This document shows, piece after piece, positions 1 to 10,028 of a DNA stretch of 19,141 nt. Position 1 is the first letter of the stretch. Each line of letters opens with the position of its first letter. The DNA is from CAZIHO01 sp964538875 (lineage in GTDB: Bacteria > Pseudomonadota > Gammaproteobacteria > Chromatiales > Chromatiaceae). Location of the stretch: contig CAZIHO010000068.1 in NCBI GenBank assembly GCA_964538875.1, forward strand, positions 1-19,141. Reading direction: 5' to 3'. Below the pieces are notes generated by a model. That model saw only the letters and a program-made list of their open reading frames with translations, was not told where the DNA came from and did no database searches. The position numbers and the translations under genes were made by a program.

Positions 1-130
1 CTTGAAACTGGCGGGGTATCCCTACCCCGCACGGGCACCTTGAATTTTTCAAGGTACCCTTCAGGTGGTCTCCTAAACCACGCAGGCAGACTAGCAGCTA
101 CACCAAGCCCGGAACTGGGCACAGTCTGAG
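1..130. other. Hairpin-rich noncoding stretch at left edge
   Basis: No credible reading frame is seen here. Four inverted repeats follow each other. The first is a perfect 8-bp stem at 11-18/23-30 with a 4-nt loop. The second is a perfect 8-bp stem at 37-44/48-55 with a TTT loop, extended by GGG/CCC across one mismatch. The third is a 5-bp stem with a 7-nt loop at 65-69/77-81. The fourth is a 6-bp stem at 87-92/123-128 that encloses a small GCCC/GGGC hairpin at 107-110/117-120. The arrangement could be the terminator region of a gene left of the window, a small structured RNA, or a leader of the next gene. I could not match it to a known riboswitch or tRNA. Confidence 0.4.
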
Positions 131-238
131 CGGTCAAGAGAGTGATAAAAATCTATTTTTTCCGATGTCCGCCACCGGAGTATCATTGTCCAATAAGAAC
201 AAGATTTCGTGAAATGGGCTAATTCTGTTTTCTCGATC

Positions 239-244
239 AAGGAG
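239..244 (+). promoter_or_regulatory. Ribosome binding site of the XRE gene
   Basis: AAGGAG lies 10 nt before the ATG at 255. It supports the start chosen for the small regulator over the overlapping longer frame that begins at 209. Confidence 0.6.
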
Positions 245-254
245 TCATCAGATT

Positions 255-500
255 ATGAGCGCACTTCTTTCCGGTCCCGAATATGTTGGCGAACGGCTCC
301 GGATGGCCAGGAGGGAGCGGGGCCTGACGCAGGATCAATTAGGAAAGGATTCCGGCACCAACCAAGCGGTCATTCAAAAGATCGAAAACGGCCGCAGTCA
401 ACGACCGCGCCAAATCATGCAAATCGCCGCCGTGCTAGAAGTAAATCCCGCATGGCTGCAATTCGGGGAGCCCTGGGCGCAAAAAGAGCCGCCGCAATAA
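255..500 (+). CDS. Small XRE-family helix-turn-helix regulator
   Basis: This 81-residue protein is almost entirely one Cro/C1-type DNA-binding domain (about residues 9-67). The recognition region carries the usual pattern of the family, with GLTQDQLGKDSGTNQAVIQK followed by IENGRSQRP and a final helix ending in NPAWLQFGE. That last motif is typical of the N-terminal half of phage CI-like repressors, which normally continue into a LexA-type S24 peptidase domain. Here the frame stops at TAA (498-500), and only about 100 bp of hairpin DNA follows, so no peptidase half is present. It could be a stand-alone regulator or a reduced prophage repressor. No partner toxin or phage gene is visible. It is probably cytoplasmic and DNA-binding; its target is unknown. 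The start is supported by AAGGAG 10 nt upstream. Confidence 0.8.
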   Translation: MSALLSGPEYVGERLRMARRERGLTQDQLGKDSGTNQAVIQKIENGRSQRPRQIMQIAAVLEVNPAWLQFGEPWAQKEPPQ

Positions 501-541
501 CCGTCACCATTCCAGGATGGGAACGACTCGGGGTACCGGAA

Positions 542-603
542 CCGCGACGACGGTTCGCTAGCCGCCGTCGCGGGCGTTGAAACCGGGGTAGCCCCGGTTC
601 CAA
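542..603. terminator. Two tandem hairpins between convergent genes
   Basis: The first hairpin has arms 542-553 and 562-573 with one A-C mismatch. The second has a perfect 8-bp stem, 581-588/592-599, with a 3-nt loop and three further pairs (577-579/601-603) beyond one mismatch. They fill the gap between the stop of the small regulator (500) and the stop of the minus-strand CNNM/CorC gene (610). Neither has a clear T-tract on either strand, so the terminator role is inferred from position and stem strength. Confidence 0.5.
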
Positions 604-609
604 CTGGGG

Positions 610-2130
610 TCATGGCTTGGCTGGTGACTGCTCAGCAGGTTCATCGGGAGAATTGAACTCATCCGCGTCTAGCATCTTGTCAGATTCCTCTTCTGGCTGT
701 ACGTTCCCGTCGTCGGCATCCTCCCGCAGGTAATCATTGGGCGGCGAGGTTTCGTCCGCTAGCCGTACCGATCCGTCCGGCATATTGGCCAGGTCTTGGA
801 ACAGGACCTTGGTGACCCGGTGCTTGTCCATCGCCAGCACTTCCATGCGGGCGCCTTCCAGCTTGATTTCTGTGCCTACCTGGGGAATCGCACCTAGTTG
901 GTCATAAACCAAGCCTCCCAGGGTCACATAGTCGCCTTCCGGGAAGGGGAAATCGACCAAGGCTTCCAAGTCGGTGAGGCGCACACTGGCGTCGATGATG
1001 TATTGACTACCGTCCAGTTTCTTTAGATAGCGATAGCGGTGTTGGGTGAACTCGTCCGCGTAATCACCGACGATCTCTTCCAAGATGTCTTCCAAGGTAA
1101 TGAGACCGGCGGTGCCGCCGTATTCGTCCAGGACGATGGCCATTTGTTGGCGCTTGCGCTTGAAATCCTTGAGAAGTTCGCTGAGAGACCGGGTTTCCGG
1201 AATCAGGAATAGGGGCAGCATGATGTCGCTGATCCGGGTCTGCTTGATGGACTCGTTGTCCCTGGCCTCGGCCACGGTATTGAGCAATTCCTTGATCGCC
1301 ACCATGCCGACCATGTTGTCCAGGGAGCCGTCGTAGATGGGGTAGCGGGCATGGCGTCCCGCCCGGAACAGTTCCAACGCGTCCGCCACCGAGGCATCTT
1401 GACTGATGGCGGTGATGTCGGTGCGGGGCACCATGGCGTCCCGTACCCGGTGCTCGTCTAGGTCGAACACGCCCCGGATCATTTGGGTCTCCTCGGCGTT
1501 TAACACCCCGTCCTTTTCACTGGCGGTCAGGATGGTGCGGATTTCATCCTCGGATATGGAGAAATGACCGGCCCCATCCTTGGCTAAATCCCGTTGACCG
1601 AACACCCACAGCAGGCCCTCGGAGGCTTTGTTCATGATCCAGATGAGGGAGGAGAAGGTGCGGTATAGGGTGTTGATGAGCCAAGCCACCGCTAGGCTAA
1701 GGGTCTCCGCCTTGTGAAACGCCAAAACCTTGGGCGCCAACTCGCCACCCACCACGTGCAGGAAGGAGATGATGATAAAACCGAACGCATAGGCGGCGGT
1801 ATGGGCAATGTTGACCAGCGTCTCGCTGTCACCCATCTGGTGGGCCAGCGCCTCAAATACTGGATCAAACATTTTTTCCATAGTGGTGATACCGATGGCG
1901 CCCAAGCCAAGGGACACCAAGGTGATGCCGATCTGAGTCACAGAATAGAATCGCTCTGGTTCATGGTGTAGCAGTTGCACCACCTTGGCGGCCTTATGTC
2001 CATTGTCGGCGAGCTGTTTGATCCGGCTGCGGCGGGCGGAGGTCAGGGCAATCTCGGAGCCCACGAAAAAGGCGTTGCCCATGACCAGCACAATGACCAA
2101 CAGCAAGTTAACTAAAGTGCTTGTATCCAT
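610..2130 (-). CDS. CNNM/CorC-type CBS-domain membrane transporter
   Basis: This is a 506-residue inner-membrane protein with the full architecture of the CNNM/CorC (HlyC/CorC) family. An N-terminal DUF21 transmembrane domain (about residues 1-190, with NAFFVGSEIALTSARRSRIK near the start) is followed by a CBS pair (about 210-335, including MVPRTDITAIS, RYPIYDGSLDNMVG and EYGGTAGLITLEDILEEIVG). A C-terminal CorC_HlyC domain and an acidic tail complete it. Family members are linked to Mg2+/Co2+ export or resistance, and the old 'hemolysin' label is not informative. The frame extends upstream to 2190, but I chose the ATG at 2130 because GAGGA sits just before it and the first membrane helix then starts at a normal distance. 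It stands alone on its strand. A TTGACA hexamer at 2225-2220 could be its -35 box, but the matching -10 is weak. Confidence 0.9.
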   Translation of the reverse strand: MDTSTLVNLLLVIVLVMGNAFFVGSEIALTSARRSRIKQLADNGHKAAKVVQLLHHEPERFYSVTQIGITLVSLGLGAIGITTMEKMFDPVFEALAHQMGDSETLVNIAHTAAYAFGFIIISFLHVVGGELAPKVLAFHKAETLSLAVAWLINTLYRTFSSLIWIMNKASEGLLWVFGQRDLAKDGAGHFSISEDEIRTILTASEKDGVLNAEETQMIRGVFDLDEHRVRDAMVPRTDITAISQDASVADALELFRAGRHARYPIYDGSLDNMVGMVAIKELLNTVAEARDNESIKQTRISDIMLPLFLIPETRSLSELLKDFKRKRQQMAIVLDEYGGTAGLITLEDILEEIVGDYADEFTQHRYRYLKKLDGSQYIIDASVRLTDLEALVDFPFPEGDYVTLGGLVYDQLGAIPQVGTEIKLEGARMEVLAMDKHRVTKVLFQDLANMPDGSVRLADETSPPNDYLREDADDGNVQPEEESDKMLDADEFNSPDEPAEQSPAKP

Positions 2131-2565
2131 CTTGTCCTCGAATGAATGGCGGGTTGCGACGGGACCGGAATAGCTCCTACCAACAGGCACCAGGCGTTGG
2201 AATGCACCTGGGAACCCGATGTCAAGGTAAGGAAAGCGGCGGCCTCCGGCGGTGGGTCGATGGTTTCAGAAGCATGCGCGGGTAGTCAATGCTTGTTATT
2301 GTTGCCCGCCTGGGAATGAAATAACCAACGATTTACCCTGGACAGGGCGCAGGTTGGCGGGCATAGGGACTATGTTAGCCCGTTCAGGCTGGCCTATCCA
2401 TATCCAATGACTGGTATTGGCGGCGGCCGCCAACGGGCAACCCAGTTTCCTGGACAGATGAATGAATCATGGGGAGAACAGGTCCCAAGCACCGGGATCG
2501 GCCCCTCGCCATTCGGGGCCAAATTGGGTAATCCAGGGGCGGCCATGCCGGGAGGGTTAGTCGAC
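2131..2565. other. Divergent intergenic region
   Basis: This 435-bp spacer lies between the minus-strand CNNM/CorC gene and the plus-strand secreted protein. It holds a TTGACA hexamer on the minus strand (2225-2220) and an 8-bp inverted repeat (2303-2310/2356-2363) with a 45-nt spacer. An in-frame extension of the downstream gene back to 2407 has no ribosome binding site. I see no further gene and no convincing complete promoter. Confidence 0.4.
2550..2556 (+). promoter_or_regulatory. Strong Shine-Dalgarno deciding the 2566 start
   Basis: GGGAGGG lies 9 nt before the ATG at 2566. No comparable site precedes the ATG at 2407, the other candidate start. Confidence 0.6.
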
Positions 2566-3651
2566 ATGGGCAAGGCTTTTTTGGGGGCAGCGGAGTCCGG
2601 GCGCCTCGGCGTAACCGGCTATGTTGGCCTATTCCTGATGTTGGCCGGTGGGGCGGCGGACGCCAATCCACCCGGCCTGGCACCGTCCCCGGATGGGCCG
2701 GGACTGCGGGAGTTGGCCGCCCAGTTGGCCAGCGCCCCGCCGGACGCCCGGGCCCATTTCGCCCGTTGTGCCGTGGGCGAATTGGACCAGGCCTATGCCC
2801 AGGAGGCGGCCCGGGCCAGGGCAGTGGAGGGGGCGGGTCATGCCGCCGGTCAATGGGCACGCAAGGCGGAGGGCTATCGGGGCAATCTGGGGGGACTGGC
2901 GGAGCGCTTGGAGGCCGGCGCCGAAGTGTCGGTGGAGCCGGGGCCCGGTGAATTGATTTATTTGTTCGTGAATGGCAGCCCCCTGGTCATCGATGACCCC
3001 CGGGCCGGCCCATCCGGCGGCCTGGCCCAGGCAATTCTATCCTGTCACTGCGCTGACTATCCCTGCCATCCGCGCTGGATTCCTTCTGCCCCCCAGGCCC
3101 GGGCCGGGGAGCCGCCGCCCAGCCTCCCAGTTCCGGTGCGGATTCGCTGGAGTTTTAGCGCGGGTGGCGGGGCGGTGTGCGACGGGGGACAGGGATTGGA
3201 GTTCAGGTTTCACAACGCGGACCAACTGCCCCGCAAACGGGAACTGTGCCAGAAGCTGGCCGAGGAGTTGGTATGGGTGCTGGAACGCCTCAAGCAACTG
3301 CACGCCTTCGCGGAACCCATCGACAGCGACGCCCTGGAAATCCGCTCTAGCGCGGATGGTCAGGACCAGCGGCTGCTGTTTAACCGCCAGGGAGCCTATG
3401 TGCGTCTCGCCCTGCCCTACCTCGCGGAGCGTCCGGCGCTGGTCCCGGAAGCCGCCTGCTGGCTGGCGGAGAGAGCCGCTGGCGGCGATGCCCATCTGGT
3501 CATCCCGCAGGCGGAGCGCTGGTTGAGCCAAGCGTCCGCTGACCCTGCTAGGGTGGTGCGGGCGGGTCCCTGCGCAGCGTCCGGGAGGCTACCAGCGGCG
3601 ACTCCGGTTGGGCCTGGCGGGGATGGCGACGGGGTGTTGGACGGCTACTGA
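2566..3651 (+). CDS. Hypothetical exported protein, 361 aa
   Basis: I do not recognise the family. From the ATG at 2566 the protein begins with a signal peptide (hydrophobic segment YVGLFLMLAGGAADA, predicted cut after about residue 33), so it is probably periplasmic. The mature part opens with an Ala/Glu/Arg-rich helical region (about 45-115). A short beta-like segment follows (GELIYLFVNGSPLVIDDP, about 128-145), then a cysteine cluster CHCADYPCHPRW (C160, C162, C167), and a second helical stretch (about 224-248). The last 35 residues are Gly/Ala/Pro-rich. The start is chosen because GGGAGGG ends 9 nt before it; the frame is open back to 2407, but the extra residues would bury the signal peptide. 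Its neighbours, a transporter and a glucosyltransferase, are on the opposite strand, so context gives no role. The clustered cysteines could bind metal or form disulfides, but that is a guess. Confidence 0.65.
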   Translation: MGKAFLGAAESGRLGVTGYVGLFLMLAGGAADANPPGLAPSPDGPGLRELAAQLASAPPDARAHFARCAVGELDQAYAQEAARARAVEGAGHAAGQWARKAEGYRGNLGGLAERLEAGAEVSVEPGPGELIYLFVNGSPLVIDDPRAGPSGGLAQAILSCHCADYPCHPRWIPSAPQARAGEPPPSLPVPVRIRWSFSAGGGAVCDGGQGLEFRFHNADQLPRKRELCQKLAEELVWVLERLKQLHAFAEPIDSDALEIRSSADGQDQRLLFNRQGAYVRLALPYLAERPALVPEAACWLAERAAGGDAHLVIPQAERWLSQASADPARVVRAGPCAASGRLPAATPVGPGGDGDGVLDGY

Positions 3652-3683
3652 GCCTGGCCGGGCGGACCGGTCCAGACAAGAAA

Positions 3684-3713
3684 ACGCCCGGAAGGCGGGG
3701 CCAATCCGGGCGT
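3684..3713 (-). terminator. Rho-independent terminator of the glucosyltransferase gene
   Basis: A perfect 9-bp inverted repeat (3684-3692/3705-3713) with a 12-nt loop is followed on the minus strand by TTTTCTTG. It lies about 60 bp past the stop of the minus-strand GT2 gene. A second hairpin (3735-3741/3748-3754, 7 bp, 6-nt loop) sits between that stop and this terminator. The plus-strand exported-protein gene ends just upstream, so the region may stop both transcripts. Confidence 0.8.
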
Positions 3714-3775
3714 CAGAAGCGGGAGAAGGGGATTGGCGGATGTCCCTATCCGCCGCACCCCCGTTGCACAGTCGG

Positions 3776-6400
3776 TTATTGGGAAATGGAAGCCGGGGCT
3801 TGGGCGCCCACGCCCAGCGCGACCGGGGCCCGGCTGGGGAAGGCGTTGGCCAACGACAAGGCCAGGGCCGCCAGGTAGGGGCTGGACTGCACTAGCAGCA
3901 CCGACACCCAAAGCATGGCCTCCACGTGGTAGGTACCGAACATCAGCACGATGGCCAGGGCGGCGCTCCACAGCAGCGCCATCATGGTCAGTTCCTCACC
4001 AGCCATCAGGATGCCCTGCAGGAATGCCGGCTTGTCCTCCGCCTTGGGGGTGCGCAGGAAGGGCGTGCTGTTGGTGGTCAGGCCCTTGATGATGCCCCGG
4101 GCGATGATGTGGGTCAGCGCCATGCCGGCCACCGCCGCACCTAGGCGCTGGGACAGGTTGCAGGGCACCTTGGATTGGTAGAGCACCATGGCGTGGGCCA
4201 TCTTGAGCAGGAACATACCCAGGGTCGGCAGCAAGAACACCATGAAGGGGAAGCCGAAGTACTGGGGCAACAGCACCAGGCCCAGGGACCAGAGCAGCGC
4301 CAGCACCGTAAACACCAGATGCAGGGCGTCGCCGAACCAGGGCAGCCAGCCGGCCACGAAATGGTAACGCTGGGCGGCGGTCAACTTGCCGGGCGCGCCG
4401 GGTAGTAGAGAGCGCCAATGGCCCTTGAGAATCTGCACCGCGCCATACACCCAGCGGAACCTTTGCTTGCGGTAGCCGGTGAAGGTTTCCGGGGTGAGGC
4501 CCTTGCCGAAGGATTCGTTGACGTATACCGACTCCAGGCCGTCATTCATAAGCCGCAGGCCCAGTTCCGAATCCTCGCAAATGCACCACTCGGACCAGCG
4601 GCCCAGCCGCTCCAAGGCCTCGCGGCGGATCAGGGTCATGGTGCCGTGCTGAATGATGGCGTTGCGCTGGGCCCGGTGCACCATGCCGATGTGGAAGAAT
4701 CCGGAGTATTCCCAATTAATCATGGTCTTGAAGCGATCCGACTCCCAGGCCCGGTTATCCTGGGGCGCCTGCACGAAACCCACCTGGGGCCGGCGGAAAT
4801 AGGGGGTGAGACGGCGCAACCAGTCGGAGCGCACCTCGTAGTCGCTGTCGATGACACCCACTACCTCGGCGCGGGGGTCGGTCTGGTCGAGACCGAAGTT
4901 GAGGGCGCCCGCTTTGAAGCCGGGCCACTTGCCCAGGGTGAAGAAGCGGAAGCGGGGGCCGAGCCATTCGCAATGGGCCTTGACGGGCTCCCAGGTGGCC
5001 GCGTCCCGGGTGTTGTTGTCCAACACCAGCACCTCGAAGTTGGGATAGTCCAGGGCCGCCAAGCTGTTCAGGGTGGCCTTGACCACGTCCGGCGGCTCGT
5101 TGCAGATGGCCAGATGCAGGGACACCATGGGCAGTTCCGCGTCATGGGTACCGGGCTTGGCAAAGCGGGGTTTCAGGCGCTGGCGCCAGATGAGTTCCAC
5201 GAACTCAAAGCCGTTCACCAGCATGACCATCAGCAGCATCAACTGGGCGGGCAGCAGGATGCCCCAAGCCAGCCAGCCCCAGGCGTTCAACTCTAGGTTG
5301 CCGGGCAGGAACAGGCCCCAAGTGAGCAGGGACGCGGCGGTTTGAATCAGCACGCCGAACACCAGTTGACCCGGCGCCCGGATGCTACGCCAACGGCGCA
5401 TGAACCAGCCCAGGGGCAGCAAGGCCATGACGCAGGCCACCGCCGCCTGGTATGCCCAGGTCTTGTACTCATACACCGGGCCGGTCATCGGGTATTTCAA
5501 TTCCCGGTCCGCGTTCAACACACCCCAGTGGGCACCCGCCGGACCTTCGATGGTGGTTTTCCAGGGCTGGTCGAAGGCTTCCATCAGGAAGTAATCCAGG
5601 TGTTCCCGCTCGGCGATGCGCATAAAGTTGCGGATGAAGGCAGCCTGGGAGGTGAGGGTCGCCTCGGCGGCCTGGGTCCGGTTGCCCATGCTGGGCCAGC
5701 CCACCTCGGCGATCAGGATGGGCTTGTAGGGATACATTTGGCGCAACTTGCGGTAATGCCCCATGACCTGGTCCAGGGCCTGATCGGCGGGGACACCCTC
5801 CCAGTAGGGCAACAGGTGCACGGCGATGAAGTTGACCGAACGCACCAATTCCGGGTGCTGCTCCCAGACGTGCCAGGGTTCGGCGGTACTGACCGGCAAC
5901 TGGGTTTCCCGGCGTACCCGGCGAATGTGGCTGGTGAGGTCTTCCACCGACATGTCCTTCCGCAGCAGCACCTCGTTGCCGACGATCAGGCGGTCGATGT
6001 TGCCGTAGGCGCGGGCGTTGTGAATCAGACCCTCCAGTTCCTTCTGGTTACGCTCGGTGCGGGTGTCCAGCCAGGCGCCAGCGGTGACGGTCAAGCCGTG
6101 GCGGGCCGCCAGTTCTGGAATCTGTTCCATGCCGTCGACGGATGAATAGGTGCGGATGTTGCGTACCCAGCCGGACAGGCGGGCCACGTCCGCCTCGATC
6201 TCCTGGCGGCTCGGATATTTGTTTTCATTCGGATTCTGGTCCGGCTGATAGGGACTGAAGGACAGGCCCCGGATCTGGCCACTCCAGTCAGGCGGTTCCA
6301 CCGGAAGATTCAGTAGGCTCCATGCCACGAAATTGGCCAAGAGAATAAAGATCAGGATGACCAAGCTCGATTTGCGGTTTAGGTTCACTGGTACACTCAA
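3776..6400 (-). CDS. ndvB: NdvB-like membrane GH17-GT2 beta-glucan synthase
   Basis: This 874-residue inner-membrane protein joins two carbohydrate-active domains. After an N-terminal membrane anchor (about 12-31) comes a periplasmic GH17-like domain (about 44-300). It keeps the expected acid/base glutamate in VGNE (E143) and the nucleophile in IAEVGWPS (E232). Membrane helices (about 315-400) lead to a GT2 domain with DSD (D518, D520), the ED motif (E609-D610) and QRFRW (646-650), then more membrane helices to the end. The Pseudomonas NdvB proteins, which make cyclic beta-1,3 glucans of the periplasm and biofilm, have this layout; the precise product here is inferred. No PilZ domain is present. 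The frame opens with TTG at 6400 without a clear ribosome site, and a GTG at 6388 is an alternative, so the start is uncertain. It is monocistronic, with its own terminator. Confidence 0.85.
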   Translation of the reverse strand: MSVPVNLNRKSSLVILIFILLANFVAWSLLNLPVEPPDWSGQIRGLSFSPYQPDQNPNENKYPSRQEIEADVARLSGWVRNIRTYSSVDGMEQIPELAARHGLTVTAGAWLDTRTERNQKELEGLIHNARAYGNIDRLIVGNEVLLRKDMSVEDLTSHIRRVRRETQLPVSTAEPWHVWEQHPELVRSVNFIAVHLLPYWEGVPADQALDQVMGHYRKLRQMYPYKPILIAEVGWPSMGNRTQAAEATLTSQAAFIRNFMRIAEREHLDYFLMEAFDQPWKTTIEGPAGAHWGVLNADRELKYPMTGPVYEYKTWAYQAAVACVMALLPLGWFMRRWRSIRAPGQLVFGVLIQTAASLLTWGLFLPGNLELNAWGWLAWGILLPAQLMLLMVMLVNGFEFVELIWRQRLKPRFAKPGTHDAELPMVSLHLAICNEPPDVVKATLNSLAALDYPNFEVLVLDNNTRDAATWEPVKAHCEWLGPRFRFFTLGKWPGFKAGALNFGLDQTDPRAEVVGVIDSDYEVRSDWLRRLTPYFRRPQVGFVQAPQDNRAWESDRFKTMINWEYSGFFHIGMVHRAQRNAIIQHGTMTLIRREALERLGRWSEWCICEDSELGLRLMNDGLESVYVNESFGKGLTPETFTGYRKQRFRWVYGAVQILKGHWRSLLPGAPGKLTAAQRYHFVAGWLPWFGDALHLVFTVLALLWSLGLVLLPQYFGFPFMVFLLPTLGMFLLKMAHAMVLYQSKVPCNLSQRLGAAVAGMALTHIIARGIIKGLTTNSTPFLRTPKAEDKPAFLQGILMAGEELTMMALLWSAALAIVLMFGTYHVEAMLWVSVLLVQSSPYLAALALSLANAFPSRAPVALGVGAQAPASISQ

Positions 6401-6669
6401 CCAAGTTAGAACATGCCTACTAAGGTGCGCAGTACCCTAGCTGATGCCCGCAGGCATCCGCTGGGACTACGCGGTGGAATCCACGCTTCCCTATCAATAA
6501 CCATTTTTCCGAGATTCCCGACCGCCGCTGGGGCGGGCGGCGCGTCTCCGGGACCGGGGCGCCGATGGAAGCTTCGGTGCTGATTGGGCTTATTGTTCCC
6601 TGAAGGCCAGTCCCTGTTCAGCACAGCTATATGGTCGTTGAACCCTGGATTTCTGTCAAGCCAGGTATT

Positions 6670-6681
6670 AGGGAAAACCCT
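6670..6681 (+). promoter_or_regulatory. Dyad AGGGAAAACCCT, possible operator 1
   Basis: The site is a dyad of AGGG/CCCT half-sites around AAAA. It lies just upstream, in minus-strand terms, of a TTGACA hexamer at 6658-6653, centred at about -53 if that hexamer is a real -35 box. The same 12-mer recurs in opposite orientation at 6791-6802. A regulator binding site is inferred; no regulator is identified. Confidence 0.35.
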
Positions 6682-6790
6682 GGGTCGTATTGAAGGGATC
6701 GCCATTCTGTTGGGGCGAAAAAATTCCGCTAACAATGCCTATAAAAGATATTTACGCCTTTTTTAGGGGGGCAGGTATTGGGCATGGGTT

Positions 6791-6802
6791 AGGGTTTTCC
6801 CT
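6791..6802 (-). promoter_or_regulatory. Dyad AGGGAAAACCCT, possible operator 2
   Basis: This is the exact inverted copy of the 12-mer at 6670-6681, 121 bp away, again in the AT-rich centre of the intergenic region. It is flanked by imperfect further symmetry (TGGG-TTAGGG against CCCTAG-TCCCA). Two copies in one intergenic region argue for a shared regulator or looping, but this is inference. Confidence 0.35.
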
Positions 6803-6886
6803 AGTCCCAGTGGCCGCAATTTTTAGGATTTTTATTGCATTCAGCCAGCGGTCAGCCTGGCCGGGCCGAAGAGCCTCCACGGGACC

Positions 6887-6917
6887 CAAATTCAGGGGAT
6901 GCCTGCCCCTGGATTTG
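6887..6917 (+). other. Strong hairpin in the presumed ppdK leader
   Basis: Arms 6887-6898 and 6906-6917 pair over 12 positions with one G-T wobble and a 7-nt loop. It lies 224 bp before the ppdK start. There is no T-tract after it, so it is not an obvious terminator. It may be part of a structured 5' leader. Confidence 0.4.
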
Positions 6918-7140
6918 ACCCCACGAGGAGGGGGGGAAGGTGCCCCGACCGGTGCCGGATCCCTTGTATTCCCTGGTTCCCTGGGGGACCATAGGCACTC
7001 GCTGCAAAGCAGCATTTCTACGGATGTCCAGCGGTCAAGTCCTGGCCATCCGGACTGCCCGCGCGGAACCGGCGACAGGGTATCGGTTCTCACTCAGTCA
7101 ATAACGGGCCTCATCATTTTTTACGCGGCGGAGACGGCAA

Positions 7141-9915
<2,775 letters not shown>

Positions 9916-9935
9916 GCGGTCGTCGGCAAGGTGTG

Positions 9936-10002
9936 CGGCACAGGGACGTGCCGGCGCCGGCAACCTCTATCCCAAGCCTGGCTGGGGAACGGCCTGCTTG
10001 GG
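9936..10002 (+). terminator. Two hairpins after ppdK
   Basis: A perfect 6-bp stem (9936-9941/9948-9953) and a perfect 7-bp stem (9971-9977/9996-10002) lie in the 113-bp gap between ppdK and the next gene. Neither is followed by a T-run, so intrinsic termination is doubtful. They may stabilise the ppdK 3' end or only attenuate read-through. Confidence 0.35.
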
Positions 10003-10028
10003 TCCCTGGTAGGGTGGACACTGAGGTG

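Larger units (their letters stand above)
6401..7140. other. Long divergent intergenic region, GT2 gene to ppdK
   Basis: This 740-bp region carries no credible gene; the open frames here lack ribosome sites and family features. The middle (about 6640-6840) is AT-rich compared with the surroundings and probably holds the promoters for both flanking genes. On the minus strand TTGACA (6658-6653) could be a -35 box for the GT2 gene, with only a weak -10 at 17 bp. On the plus strand TTCCGC (6724-6729), 17 bp from GATATT (6747-6752), is a poor candidate for ppdK. Small hairpins occur at 6443-6458, 6523-6542 and 7001-7013. A near-direct repeat beginning CCAGCGGTCA occurs at 6845 and 7028. Confidence 0.5.

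Noticed and set aside
65..81. Anticodon-arm-like stem-loop (5-bp stem, 7-nt loop with CCT in anticodon position)
   Set aside because: No D arm, T arm with TTCGA-type loop or pairing acceptor ends are found at the required distances on either strand, so it is not a tRNA.
4418..6145. Two long plus-strand open frames inside the glucosyltransferase gene
   Set aside because: They are shadows of the minus-strand gene, whose motifs are intact throughout.
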